This document shows, piece by piece, positions 34,536-43,130 of a stretch of DNA of 64,000 bases; positions within the stretch are counted from its first letter, which is position 1, and each line of letters starts with the position of its first letter. The translations under genes were made by a program, and so were the position numbers. Location of the stretch: the NCBI RefSeq assembly GCF_038002345.1, contig NZ_JBBOCJ010000001.1, positions 62,001 through 126,000 on the forward strand, given 5' to 3'. Under the pieces are notes generated by a model. It was not told the DNA's origin. It worked only from the letters and a program-made list of their open reading frames with translations, and did no database searches. Source of the DNA: Paenibacillus sp. FSL M7-0420 (GTDB lineage Bacteria; Bacillota; Bacilli; Paenibacillales; Paenibacillaceae).

Positions 34536-35879
34536 ATGAACAAGTATCATCAGGTGATTACAGAGCTTGAGCGGCAGATGAAGGAAGGGCAGTACCGCCC
34601 GGGGGATAAACTGCCGTCTGTGCGCAGTGCTTCAGCAATCTACGGCTGTAGCGTCAGTACCATTCTGAAGGCTTACGGGGAGCTGGAGCGGACACATACG
34701 ATCTATTCTATTCCTCAGAGCGGCTATTATATGGTGGACAAGAGTGCGAATTCGGCAGCGGCGGAGAGTGAAGGAACGGTTGATTTTGCTTCGGCTTCGC
34801 CCGATCTGAACGTCTTTCCGTACCTGGACTTCCAGCATTGTCTCAATAAGGCGATTGACCAGTACAAATACCATCTGTTCACCTATGGCGATGCGCTGGG
34901 GCTGGAGTCGCTGCGCCGCACTCTGGTGTCGCATCTCGCGGAGTATCAGGTGTTCGCCAAGGCGGAGTCGATCCTGATTACCTCGGGGATTCAGCAGGCG
35001 CTGGAGATACTGGCCAGAATGCCTTTTCCCAGCGGCAGGACGGATATTCTGGTGGAACAGCCGGGGTATGACATCTATCTGCGGTATTTGGAGGCTGAGG
35101 GGCTGCCGGTGAGCGGAATCGGACGTTCGGCGGCGGGCATCAACCTGCAGGAGCTGGAGGAGCGGTTCGCCAGCGGGCGATTCAAATTTTTTTATACGAT
35201 GCCCAGATATCACAATCCGCTCGGGACAACGTACAGCACAGAGGGGCGCAAGGCCATTGCCGGACTGGCAGCCAAGTACGATGTCTATATTGCCGAGGAT
35301 GATTATATGGCGGATCTGGGGATTGGACGGCGTTATGACCCGATCTTTGCGTATGACCAGACCTCCCATGTCATTTATCTCAAAAGCTTCTCCAAAATCA
35401 TCTTCCCGGGCCTTCGGCTCGGTGCGGTGGTGGTGCCGCAGCCGCTGCTGGAGACCTTCCGCTCCTATAAAGGCTATACCGATACCTCGCTGCTGTCTCA
35501 GGCCGCGCTTGAGGTTTACATCAAGAACGGGATGTACGGGCATCACAGGCACAGGATCAAAGCCATGTACGCCAAAAAAATCCGTGCGGTATACGAAGCA
35601 CTCGCGCGGCATAATACGGACGGCTTCATCGAAGCCTCTGCGGACAGCTCCGGCATCTATATCCAGTTCAAGCTGCCGCTCACCGTCAACCTGGAGCGTC
35701 TGGTCAAGCGCCTGGCCGGGCGGAAGATCCGCGTGGTACCCGGGAATGGCTTCTATTTGCCGGATTACCAGGCCCGCGACAAATTCCTGCGCATCAGTAT
35801 TTCCCGGGCAGGGCTTACGCAGATTGATGAGGGAATCCGGGCGATTGTCCAGGAGGTGAAGCGCGGGAACGGGTGGTAG
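34536..35879 (+). CDS. MocR-type regulator (GntR HTH fused to aminotransferase fold)
   Basis: 447 aa. GntR winged helix at 1-70 (YRPGDKLPSVRSASAIYGCS, then STILKAYGELE). Linker to about 95, then a fold-type I aminotransferase domain with GDALGLESLRRTL, FYTMPRYHNPLGTT, EDDYMADL and the PLP lysine in YLKSFSKIIFPGLRLG. MocR proteins bind PLP and use the aminotransferase part as a sensor, not an enzyme. ATG follows GGAGG. The divergent EamA transporter is the probable target, perhaps for an amino acid or a PLP-linked compound. Confidence 0.92.
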   Translation: MNKYHQVITELERQMKEGQYRPGDKLPSVRSASAIYGCSVSTILKAYGELERTHTIYSIPQSGYYMVDKSANSAAAESEGTVDFASASPDLNVFPYLDFQHCLNKAIDQYKYHLFTYGDALGLESLRRTLVSHLAEYQVFAKAESILITSGIQQALEILARMPFPSGRTDILVEQPGYDIYLRYLEAEGLPVSGIGRSAAGINLQELEERFASGRFKFFYTMPRYHNPLGTTYSTEGRKAIAGLAAKYDVYIAEDDYMADLGIGRRYDPIFAYDQTSHVIYLKSFSKIIFPGLRLGAVVVPQPLLETFRSYKGYTDTSLLSQAALEVYIKNGMYGHHRHRIKAMYAKKIRAVYEALARHNTDGFIEASADSSGIYIQFKLPLTVNLERLVKRLAGRKIRVVPGNGFYLPDYQARDKFLRISISRAGLTQIDEGIRAIVQEVKRGNGW

Positions 35880-35895
35880 AGGGGGAGGAATGGGA

Positions 35896-35936
35896 GGAAG
35901 AGTAGGAAGAGTAGGAAGAGTAGGAAAAGTAGGAAA
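35896..35936. repeat. 9-bp microsatellite
   Basis: GAAGAGTAG / GAAAAGTAG units repeated about five times directly after the mocR stop. A purine-rich direct repeat prone to slippage. Confidence 0.8.
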
Positions 35937-36016
35937 AGGAAAGCCCCGTTTGTTGTCTGAGCCGCGAAATGGGATCATAATAGGCTTATATAGGAGTTAA
36001 GAAAGGCGGGACGATA

Positions 36017-36769
36017 ATGAAACCCACGAATGAAACCCTTGAGCTGTTGAACCGTCATACCTCTGTCCGCCAGTACCAGGACAAGCCGGTCAGTGACGAG
36101 CTGCTGGCAGCCGTGATTGGAGCGGGGCAGATGGCTTCGACCTCCAGCAATGTCCAGGCGTACACGGTTATTGCTGTAACTGAGCCTGCGCTTAAGGCAC
36201 GGTTGTCCGCACTGTCGGGCAATCAGGCGTACATCGAGCAGTGTCCGGTGTTCCTGGTCTGGTGTGCGGACCTGTACCGTCTGCGGGAAGCATCTGCTCC
36301 GCATTTGCAGGGGAAGCGGTCCTACGAGGACACGGCTGAGAATCTGATCGTGGCTACGGTCGATGTGGCGCTGGCCGCGCAGAATGCGGCGGTTGCCGCT
36401 GAATCGCTGGGCCTCGGCATTGTTTATATCGGCGGCATCCGCAATGAGATCGCCGCGGTATCTGAGCTCCTCGGCCTGCCGGAGCTGGTCTATCCGGTCT
36501 TCGGCATGTGCCTCGGGTATCCGGCCGCCGTGAACGGCATCCGCCCGCGCCTGCCGCAGGCAGCGGTGCTACATCATAACGGCTACAATGCCGAAGCCGC
36601 AGTGGAACAGGTCCGCGTGTACGACGCGATCTCCAGCGACTATATGCGCGAGCGTACCGGCGGCCAGAGCGCAGCCTCCTGGTCGGAGATGATGGCGGGC
36701 CGGCTGGCTCAGCCTGCCCGGCTACACATGAAGGAATTCCTGCTTAGCAAGGGATTCATGCAGCGGTAG
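36017..36769 (+). CDS. NfsA/NfrA-type nitroreductase (FMN, NADPH)
   Basis: 250 aa. The N-terminal RHTSVRQYQDKPVSDELLAA is the nitroreductase entry motif binding FMN phosphate. GAGQMASTSSNVQAYTVIAV and GIVYIGGIRNEI, then VFGMCLGYPA, follow the NfsA/FRP subgroup, which has the extended C-terminal arm (here residues 185-250) for NADPH. It may reduce nitro-aromatics, quinones or free flavin. RBS AAAGGCGGG before ATG. Single gene with a terminator. Confidence 0.92.
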   Translation: MKPTNETLELLNRHTSVRQYQDKPVSDELLAAVIGAGQMASTSSNVQAYTVIAVTEPALKARLSALSGNQAYIEQCPVFLVWCADLYRLREASAPHLQGKRSYEDTAENLIVATVDVALAAQNAAVAAESLGLGIVYIGGIRNEIAAVSELLGLPELVYPVFGMCLGYPAAVNGIRPRLPQAAVLHHNGYNAEAAVEQVRVYDAISSDYMRERTGGQSAASWSEMMAGRLAQPARLHMKEFLLSKGFMQR

Positions 36770-36778
36770 AGATTTGGT

Positions 36779-36813
36779 GAGCCTTCCCTGTGGTCGCGGG
36801 GGAGGCTTTTTTT
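36779..36813 (+). terminator. Terminator of the nitroreductase gene
   Basis: GCCTTCCC / GGGGAGGC arms followed by TTTTTTT. Confidence 0.8.
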
Positions 36814-36830
36814 GGATTGGAGGCGCACGG

Positions 36831-37275
36831 GCTGAATGTACGCGGAAAACCGAATACAGTAGGCTGGCGCGAGGGTACGCAGGCTCAATACTCCACAGCC
36901 AGTAACAAATATTGAAATTTCCTGCAAGAAATGCAACAATGCTGCCCAATATAAGCGGCCTATGCAGAAATCCTGCACCAAATGCAACAATGTCAGAGCT
37001 AACCTGCTCAAAACACCAAAATTCCTGCAAATCCTGCAACATTGCGCCGCAGCCAGTAACATGTCTGGAGAAATCCTGCAAAAACTGCAACAATGTTGCT
37101 CCATACAAGCGGTTGGTAAGAGTGAAAACCATCAAAAGTGGTCAGAGATAGGCAGAACGTCGCATGATGTGCTAATGCGGGGATATCGGGGTAAATGTAT
37201 GCCGAAAACAACATACAATGTGCAACTGCTGAGGCGCGTGGACCAAATGTACGCGGAAAACCGAATACAATCGCA
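36831..37275. repeat. Composite tandem array D, 51-52-bp period, two unit types
   Basis: Type 1: CCTGCA at 36921, 36972, 37024 and 37075 (steps 51, 52, 51), each in a context (A/T)TCCTGCA-N4-5-TGCAACAATG. Type 2: AAATGTA-N4-GAAAAC-N4-TACAA at 37193 and 37245 (step 52), with one more copy at 36834; this is the array A core with changed stem bases (GTACGCGG / CCGAATAC). Both types sit in the 729-base gap between the nitroreductase and hydrolase genes. The open frames crossing it have no RBS and are not regarded as genes. Confidence 0.85.
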
Positions 37276-37331
37276 ATGTGCCAGCGCGAAGCCGCGAGAA
37301 GGAAATGTTGCTTAACGAGAAATATTGCGTG

Positions 37332-37360
37332 TTGCGCATAAATGTGAAAAGTGCTAAAAT
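37332..37360 (+). promoter_or_regulatory. Promoter of the alpha/beta hydrolase gene
   Basis: TTGCGC (37332-37337), 17 bases, TAAAAT (37355-37360). The leader to the ATG is about 130 bases. Confidence 0.65.
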
Positions 37361-37498
37361 CTGGTTAGAGGTTGGATTTCGCTGGACGCCAACACCCGGG
37401 CCCGGAATTGCGCCGTAGCCTAATTCCCTCTTCCGCTTCGCGGCTGTGTCTGCTGTGGATGATCTTGAAAGGATAGATCGGAGAAGGAGGAGAATGGT

Positions 37499-38761
37499 AT
37501 GGTACAGGTAGATGGGCAAGAGACAAAGGTGGCTGCACGATTGACGCACAAGGTATTCTTCGAGCGCGATGATATTGAGTTCACGTTCCAGTGGCTGCTG
37601 TCATTCGTACACTGCGGCGGTGTGTCACAGGGGGAAGTATTCAAGCTTGCACGGAACATCGATCCGAACTCTTTAACCAGCTGGAAGACTGAATTCGAGA
37701 AGGAAGCTGTTAAAATTGAGGCCAATGCAGAGCGAAGCCTGAAGAAGGGCCATCTGATCAGCGCCGGTGAGGCCTTCATCCGTGCCCACTCGTATTACCG
37801 GGCAGCCTTCTACGGGGCTTTTCCGGATGAGCCTGATTTTGCGCGGTATCACGGCAAAAGTGTGGAATGCTTCCGCAAGGCGCTTGATGCGAAGTCTGAG
37901 CAGATTCCCCACGAGTGGGTCGAGGTGGAATACAAGGGGTATAAGTTCCCGGGATGCTTTCTGAAGGCGGAGCACGGTAATGCGCCTAAGCCAACGATTA
38001 TCTTTCATAACGGCGGGGAGACGCACAAGGAAGACACCTATTTTCTCGGAGGGCAAGCGGCTATTGACCGGGGATATAACGCGCTGATCGTAGATCTTCC
38101 TTATGATGTATGTGTCCGGTTCTACGAGCCTGAGGCAACGGCCAAGAACTTCCCGCGCGAGGAGCTGTATAATGTCTACAGAGCCACTACAGATTTCGTT
38201 CTGGCCCGCCCGGATGTAGACCCTAAGCGGCTGGTGGTCAGCGGCATGAGCTATGGCGGAGCCAAGACAATGGTTCATGCAAGCTGTGATGACCGCTTCG
38301 CAGCGGCAGTACCGAACTCACCGGTGTACTCCATGGCGACCTTCATTGAACGCGGGATGCCTTCATTCCTGCGGGGCACTGCAGAGGAAGCGGCGGAAGC
38401 GAGCAAAAAGATGCCCTACACCGGCCAGGTCCTGTTCGCCGGATTGGCCTGGTCCCATGGCTTGGACAGCATAGCAGGGTGGCATGGTTCAGCCGGAGAA
38501 GTGATGGAGGTTGATCCGAAGGACGTCAAATGTCCCCTGCTCTCCATGTATTCGGAAGCGGAGCATCCTGAGATGCAGCGGCAGGCGGTAGACACTTTCG
38601 AAAAGGCTCCGAATGAGAAGAACGCGATATTTAAGGGGACGGAAGAGGATGGTGCCGACCTGCACTGCCAGCTGAACAATCTGCCGCTCAGCTACCAGGT
38701 GATGTTTGACTGGCTGGATGAGGTGCTCGATTATAACATTCAGCTACAACCGGCGCAGTAA
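37499..38761 (+). CDS. Alpha/beta hydrolase with N-terminal helical domain
   Basis: 420 aa. Residues 1-150 are helical (AGEAFIRAHSYYRAAFYG). The hydrolase core follows: PTIIFHNGGETHKED (oxyanion region), YNALIVDLPYD, nucleophile in SGMSYGGAK (G-x-S-x-G), and a final acid/His pair near YSEAEHPEMQR and GADLHCQLNN. The layout resembles FrsA-like esterases and 2,6-dihydroxypseudooxynicotine hydrolase, which cut C-C or ester bonds in small aromatic or acyl substrates. Substrate unknown. ATG follows AGGAGG at eight bases. A tetR gene follows 93 bases later and may control it. Confidence 0.82.
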   Translation: MVQVDGQETKVAARLTHKVFFERDDIEFTFQWLLSFVHCGGVSQGEVFKLARNIDPNSLTSWKTEFEKEAVKIEANAERSLKKGHLISAGEAFIRAHSYYRAAFYGAFPDEPDFARYHGKSVECFRKALDAKSEQIPHEWVEVEYKGYKFPGCFLKAEHGNAPKPTIIFHNGGETHKEDTYFLGGQAAIDRGYNALIVDLPYDVCVRFYEPEATAKNFPREELYNVYRATTDFVLARPDVDPKRLVVSGMSYGGAKTMVHASCDDRFAAAVPNSPVYSMATFIERGMPSFLRGTAEEAAEASKKMPYTGQVLFAGLAWSHGLDSIAGWHGSAGEVMEVDPKDVKCPLLSMYSEAEHPEMQRQAVDTFEKAPNEKNAIFKGTEEDGADLHCQLNNLPLSYQVMFDWLDEVLDYNIQLQPAQ

Positions 38762-38783
38762 GCGATTTTACAGGATTAAGGCC

Positions 38784-38822
38784 GGATCTGTGGTGCTGTC
38801 CTTTCAGCACCGCAGATCTTTG
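38784..38822 (+). terminator. Hairpin between hydrolase and tetR genes
   Basis: GGATCTGTGGTGCTG / CAGCACCGCAGATCT with loop TCCTTT, then TTG. A strong stem with a short T-run, so perhaps a partial terminator. Confidence 0.6.
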
Positions 38823-38854
38823 ACTACATATAAGGATTGGAGCCATAGAGTGCC

Positions 38855-39442
38855 ATGACGACTGAGAAACCGGGCTTGAGAGAACGAAAGAAAGAAGAGA
38901 CCAGGCGGACGCTAAGCGATGTAGCGTGTAGTCTAGCCATGGAGAGAGGGGCCAGTCAGGTCCGTGTGGAGGATATAGCCGCAGCCGCCAATGTTTCCAT
39001 GCGGACATTCAATAACTATTTTGCCTCCAAAGAGGCCGCAATGGTTGGCAATGCTTATCAGCGTTCCGAGCGGATAGCGGCTACCCTTGCCAGCCGTCCG
39101 TCAGATGAACCGCTGCAGGACTCCATCCGCGCCGCTGTGCTTGAGGGATTCGCCGAGACGACAGACCGGCAGTGGTATGCACGCATCGTCCTTCTCCGTG
39201 ATGATCCGGCATTGTTCGGCGCAACACGGAAGGTGGAGATCGAGATTGAGCGGGAGCTCGCCAGGGTGATCGCGGAACGTACACACAAGGATGTGAAGCT
39301 CGACCTTTACCCGGACTTATTAGCCGCGCTGCTCATGGCAGCGATACGCACAGCGGTTTTTCATTGGGTAAGCGCAACTCCCGGAGGACAGACGCTGAAC
39401 GACATGCTGGAACAGGCGATTGGGCAATTGAGGTTTGAATAA
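38855..39442 (+). CDS. TetR/AcrR-family regulator
   Basis: 195 aa. HTH at about 12-58: KKEETRRTLSDVACSLAMER, VEDIAAAANVSMRTFNNYF, FASKEAAM. The C-terminal ligand domain is of the MftR/TetR_C_17 sort (LLRDDPALFGATRKVEIEIE, ALLMAAIRTAVFHW). Same strand as the hydrolase gene. A ligand related to the hydrolase substrate is possible, but no operator was recognised. Confidence 0.9.
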   Translation: MTTEKPGLRERKKEETRRTLSDVACSLAMERGASQVRVEDIAAAANVSMRTFNNYFASKEAAMVGNAYQRSERIAATLASRPSDEPLQDSIRAAVLEGFAETTDRQWYARIVLLRDDPALFGATRKVEIEIERELARVIAERTHKDVKLDLYPDLLAALLMAAIRTAVFHWVSATPGGQTLNDMLEQAIGQLRFE

Positions 39443-39500
39443 TATGCACACGGAGGCGCTCCTGCTACGATAACGGAATCGTGGACAGGAGCGCTTTATT

Positions 39501-39600
39501 TAAATATAAGAACTTATATGTTTCACATGATAAATTATCCTTCTATTTCTCGCTGAAACGGTACCGTCCTTAAAAGGACGGTAAAGCCGTTTCCACTTGT
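39501..39600. repeat. Dispersed palindromic element, copy 3 (best preserved)
   Basis: ATATAAGAACTTATAT, TTTCACATGATAAATTATCC, then GAAACGGTACCGTCCTT, AAAAGGACGGTAAAG, CCGTTTCCACTTGT. The inner stem ACCGTCCTT / AAGGACGGT is perfect here, while copy 2 has the variant ACCGCCCTTT / AAAGGACAGT. It lies between tetR and the ABC exporter operon. Confidence 0.85.
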
Positions 39601-39607
39601 TGCCGGG

Positions 39608-39642
39608 TGACAGTTGTCACTTTGAATCGATGACAGTCCATA
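39608..39642 (+). promoter_or_regulatory. Candidate response-regulator sites ahead of the ABC exporter operon
   Basis: TGACAGTTGTCA (39608-39619, itself palindromic) and TGACAGTCCATA (39631-39642), starts 23 bases apart, about 75 bases before the ATG. A plausible site for the operon's own NarL-type regulator. Confidence 0.35.
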
Positions 39643-39715
39643 CTGATGCTTCTCTCCGGTCTCCGGTACTATAGCAATATAGCCAAGAAGGCAGAAGGAC
39701 ACGGAGGGATACACG

Positions 39716-40627
39716 ATGGAACATGTCATTGAAATGAACAATGTCAGTCGCAGCTTCCAGGAGAAGCAAGCGGTGAAGCAGGTGAGCTTCACGATTAACC
39801 GCGGCTCGATCACAGCGGTGCTTGGCCCTAACGGAGCTGGCAAAACCACCACACTGGCGATGCTGCTGGGCTTGCTTGAGCCCTCGGAGGGCAGCGTGAA
39901 GGTGTTCGGTCTTAAGCCGGCAGACGTCAGGGTGAAGCAGCGGACCGGAGCCATGCTCCAGGAGGTCAGTGTCATGGACCGGCTGAAGGTCCGGGAGCTT
40001 CTGGCTCTGATCCGCAGCTATTATCCGCAGCCGATGGAGATGGAGGTGCTGCTTCAGGCGACGGGGCTCCAGGCGGCGGATCTGAACCGCTATGCGGAGA
40101 AGCTCTCCGGCGGGCAAAAGCGCAGCCTCAGCTTCGCGCTGGCGCTGGCGGGCAACCCGGATCTGCTGTTTTTTGACGAGCCGACGGTGGGGTTGGATAC
40201 AACAGCGCGGCGGCATTTCTGGGAGAGGGTGCGGGGACTGGCCGATCAGGGCAAGACGATTCTGTTCAGCACCCATTATCTGCAGGAGGCGGAGGATATC
40301 GCGGACCGGATTCTGCTGTTCAACCGGGGAGTGCTGGCGGCGGACGGAAGCCCGGACGAGATTAAGGCGAGACTGGTCAAGAAGTCGCTGTCCTTCCTGG
40401 CGTCCGGCGACCCGGCGCTGCTGCACAGTCAATTGCTGGAGCTGCCAGCCGTGGAAGGCTGCTACGAGAAGGATGGACGGCTGCATGTGACGACAGGGAA
40501 TACGGATGAGGCGCTGCGGGCTATTTTCGTGAACGGGCTGGCCGTGCAGGATGTACGGATCGACCAGGGGAAGCTGGATGAAGCGTTCGAGCAATTGACC
40601 CTGAATCAAGAGGAGGCGGCAGTATGA
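39716..40627 (+). CDS. ABC exporter ATPase, YvfR-like
   Basis: 303 aa. Walker A GPNGAGKTTT (40-49), Q-loop MLQEVSVMD, signature LSGGQKRSLSFAL, Walker B LLFFDEPTVGLD, H-loop STHYLQEAE; then a C-terminal extension (about 220-303). Typical CcmA/NatA-like subunit of ABC-2 exporters. First of four overlapping genes (ATPase, permease, kinase, regulator), the same order as B. subtilis yvfRSTU. The substrate is unknown; related systems export peptides, antibiotics or lipids. Confidence 0.9.
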   Translation: MEHVIEMNNVSRSFQEKQAVKQVSFTINRGSITAVLGPNGAGKTTTLAMLLGLLEPSEGSVKVFGLKPADVRVKQRTGAMLQEVSVMDRLKVRELLALIRSYYPQPMEMEVLLQATGLQAADLNRYAEKLSGGQKRSLSFALALAGNPDLLFFDEPTVGLDTTARRHFWERVRGLADQGKTILFSTHYLQEAEDIADRILLFNRGVLAADGSPDEIKARLVKKSLSFLASGDPALLHSQLLELPAVEGCYEKDGRLHVTTGNTDEALRAIFVNGLAVQDVRIDQGKLDEAFEQLTLNQEEAAV

Positions 40628-41364
40628 TGAACCCTATGATAGCCCAGTGCAAGGCAGAGCTGCTGCGGATTATCCGCAACCCCTATTATGTATTCTGGTC
40701 GCTGCTCATGCCGATTATGTTCTACTTCATCTTCACCCGGGTGGTCAATACGGGGACGGACGATACGAAGCAGTGGCAGGCGCATTATCTGATGTCGATG
40801 GCGGCCTTCAGCGTGATGGGCTCGGCGATTATGACGCTTGGCATCCGGCTGGTGCAGGAGCAGACGCAGGGATGGAATACGTTTATCCGCATTACTCCGC
40901 TGCCGTCCTCGGTATATTTTTTCGGCAAAATGTTCGGTCAGAGCATCATGCATCTGTTCTCGATTCTGTGTATTTTCTCAGCCGGATATCTGATTAACGG
41001 GGTATCGCTGACTGCTTCGGAGTGGCTGCTTAGCGGACTGTGGCTGCTTGCGGGCTCGCTGCCTTTTCTCGCGCTGGGTACAATTATCGGGTCCATGAAG
41101 CGGGTGGATACGGCCAGCGGGGTGAGCAATGTGCTCTATATGGGGCTGGCGGTGGCCGGGGGCATGTGGATGCCTCTGGAGATTATGCCTAAGCTGATGC
41201 AGAAGATCGGGCACTGGCTGCCGTCTTACAATTACGGAAATGGAGCCTGGGCGATTGTAGCGGGAGAGTCCCCGCAGTGGAGGGCAGTGCTGCTGCTGCT
41301 CGGTTACCTGGCCGTGTTTATGTTATTATCGGTCTATATCCGAAAAAAACAGGAAGCGGTGTAA
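40624..41364 (+). CDS. ABC-2 exporter permease, YvfS-like
   Basis: 246 aa, six predicted helices. The ABC-2 signature is seen in NPYYVFWSLLMPIMFYFIF at helix 1 and GVSNVLYMGLAVAGGMWMPL near helix 5. ATG overlaps the ATPase stop by four bases and has GAGGAGG seven bases upstream. Confidence 0.9.
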   Translation: MMNPMIAQCKAELLRIIRNPYYVFWSLLMPIMFYFIFTRVVNTGTDDTKQWQAHYLMSMAAFSVMGSAIMTLGIRLVQEQTQGWNTFIRITPLPSSVYFFGKMFGQSIMHLFSILCIFSAGYLINGVSLTASEWLLSGLWLLAGSLPFLALGTIIGSMKRVDTASGVSNVLYMGLAVAGGMWMPLEIMPKLMQKIGHWLPSYNYGNGAWAIVAGESPQWRAVLLLLGYLAVFMLLSVYIRKKQEAV

Positions 41365-41370
41365 TGTACA

Positions 41371-42522
41371 ATGGCTCTTAAGCAGTTCCGGGTATTTCCC
41401 AAAAGATTTGGCTTCTTCCCCTATATCTGGCTGATCTATCTGGTGTTTCCGATTCTTAACCTTCAGGGGTATAGCGGGCTCAGGCTGATGGCGGGTTATG
41501 CGCTGGTCCTGCTGTTCCTGGTTACGTACCGTCAGCTCTACTGGACGGAGGGCAAGCCCTACTCGGCCTGGCTGGGACTGCAAATGTTGATTATTGTGGT
41601 GTTATTTATAGGGTATAGCCCCTTCAACTTATATATGGCTTTCTTCACCAGCAACTTCATCGGCTGGTATACCGATTCACGCAACTTTGGGCGGGCCTTG
41701 ACGATATTTACGGCGATGCTGGCCTCGATGTTCCTGCTGTCCCTGGTACAGTATCAGAGCATGGACATTCTGTTCATGCTGCCTTTTCTGATGATGATGC
41801 TGGTGACTCCCTTCGGCATCCGCTCGATTAACCGGCGGCGGGTGCTGGAGAAGGAGCTGGACCAGGCCAATGAGCGGATCAAGGAAATGGTCAAGCGCGA
41901 GGAGCGGGTACGGATCGCCCGTGATCTGCACGATACGATGGGACACACGCTGTCGCTGATTACGCTGAAGAGCCAGCTTGTCGAGCGGCTGGTCGTCAAG
42001 AATCCCGAGCGGGCGCAGGCGGAGGCCCGTGAGATCCAGCGGACCTCGCGAGCCGCGCTGCGCCAGGTACGGGAGCTGGTCTCGGAGATGCGAGCGGTCT
42101 CAGTCGCCGAAGAGCTGGCCGAGGCGGCGGAGATGCTGCGCAGTGCGGAGATCGCGCTAGAGGTAGAGGGAGATGCGGCACTGCCGGGCGTGTCCGGTCT
42201 GACGCAGAGTATTCTCAGCCTGTGCATCAAAGAGGGAATCACCAATATCGTCAAGCATAGCCGTGCGGACCAGTGCCGGATTAGCATCGTAATGACACCC
42301 GGGGAGGTACAGATTACACTGGAGGATAACGGCATAGGGGTAGATGCCAGCGGTTCGGAGGGGACGGAGCGCCGGGACGGCAACGGCATGAAGGGGATGG
42401 GCGAGCGGCTGGCCCTGATTGACGGCTCGCTGACGCTTGCTCCAAGGCCCGGCGGGGGAACCATGCTGAGAGTGGTCACACCAAGAGTAGTTAAGGATGG
42501 AAAGGATGGGGAAACGGCATGA
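41371..42522 (+). CDS. DesK/YvfT-type sensor histidine kinase
   Basis: 383 aa. Five to six membrane helices fill residues 10-150 without an external domain; a short coil links to the HisKA_3 domain with RIARDLHDTMGHTLSL (H187) and an ATPase domain (CIKEGITNIVKHS, LEDNGIGVDAS, GNGMKGMGERLALI). DesK-like kinases sense the state of the membrane. Its place next to an exporter suggests that the trigger is a membrane-active compound or the transporter's work load. The gene overlaps the regulator gene by four bases. Confidence 0.9.
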   Translation: MALKQFRVFPKRFGFFPYIWLIYLVFPILNLQGYSGLRLMAGYALVLLFLVTYRQLYWTEGKPYSAWLGLQMLIIVVLFIGYSPFNLYMAFFTSNFIGWYTDSRNFGRALTIFTAMLASMFLLSLVQYQSMDILFMLPFLMMMLVTPFGIRSINRRRVLEKELDQANERIKEMVKREERVRIARDLHDTMGHTLSLITLKSQLVERLVVKNPERAQAEAREIQRTSRAALRQVRELVSEMRAVSVAEELAEAAEMLRSAEIALEVEGDAALPGVSGLTQSILSLCIKEGITNIVKHSRADQCRISIVMTPGEVQITLEDNGIGVDASGSEGTERRDGNGMKGMGERLALIDGSLTLAPRPGGGTMLRVVTPRVVKDGKDGETA

Positions 42523-43121
42523 TCAGGATCATAATTGCCGAGGATCAGCGGCTGCTGCGCGGTGCGATGGCATCGCTGCTTGATCTGGAGGAGGATATTG
42601 AGGTGGCGGGCGAAGCCGGGGACGGGGCGGAGGCGCTGGCCCTGATCGAACGTGTCCAGCCGGATGTGTGTCTGATGGATATTGAGATGCCGCTGATGAG
42701 CGGCCTGGAGGTGGCTGAGATACTGAAATCGCGGGGCTGCGCCACCCGGATTATTATCCTGACCACCTTCGCCCGTCCCGGCTATTTCGAGCGCGGGGTG
42801 AAGGCCGGAATCCAGGGATATCTGCTGAAGGATGAGCCGGTGGATAAGCTGGCGGATGCCATCCGCCGTGTGATGGCCGGGGGGCGCGAGGTCTCGCCTG
42901 AGCTGGTGTTCGGCAGCCTGCGCGAAGAGAACCCGCTCTCGGACCGGGAGCGGGAGATTCTGAAGCTGGCCGCCGCGGGCCGCAGCGCAGGAGAGATCGC
43001 CGCGGCGCTCCACCTCTCCTATGGCACGGTTCGCAACTACATCTCGGAGATCCTCAGCAAGCTTGCGGTCAAGACCCGGATCGAAGCCGTGCGGCTGGCG
43101 GAGGACAAGGGCTGGATGTAG
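42519..43121 (+). CDS. NarL/DesR-type response regulator, YvfU-like
   Basis: 200 aa. Receiver with AEDQ at 7-10 and D54 in VCLMDIEMP; LuxR-type HTH (about 138-195) NPLSDREREILKLAAAG, GEIAAALHLSYGTVRNYIS. Last gene of the operon and probably its regulator. No terminator was recognised downstream. Confidence 0.92.
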   Translation: MIRIIIAEDQRLLRGAMASLLDLEEDIEVAGEAGDGAEALALIERVQPDVCLMDIEMPLMSGLEVAEILKSRGCATRIIILTTFARPGYFERGVKAGIQGYLLKDEPVDKLADAIRRVMAGGREVSPELVFGSLREENPLSDREREILKLAAAGRSAGEIAAALHLSYGTVRNYISEILSKLAVKTRIEAVRLAEDKGWM

Positions 43122-43130
43122 GACGGGCGG

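Noticed and set aside
34632..35978. 448-aa minus-strand ORF opposite mocR
   Set aside because: Long only because of codon bias of the true gene on the plus strand, which has a complete GntR-aminotransferase product.
39608..39619. TGACAGTTGTCA as a RelA/SOS-type or phage operator
   Set aside because: It does not match the LexA box (GAAC-N4-GTTC). Kept only as a weak response-regulator site because of its position.
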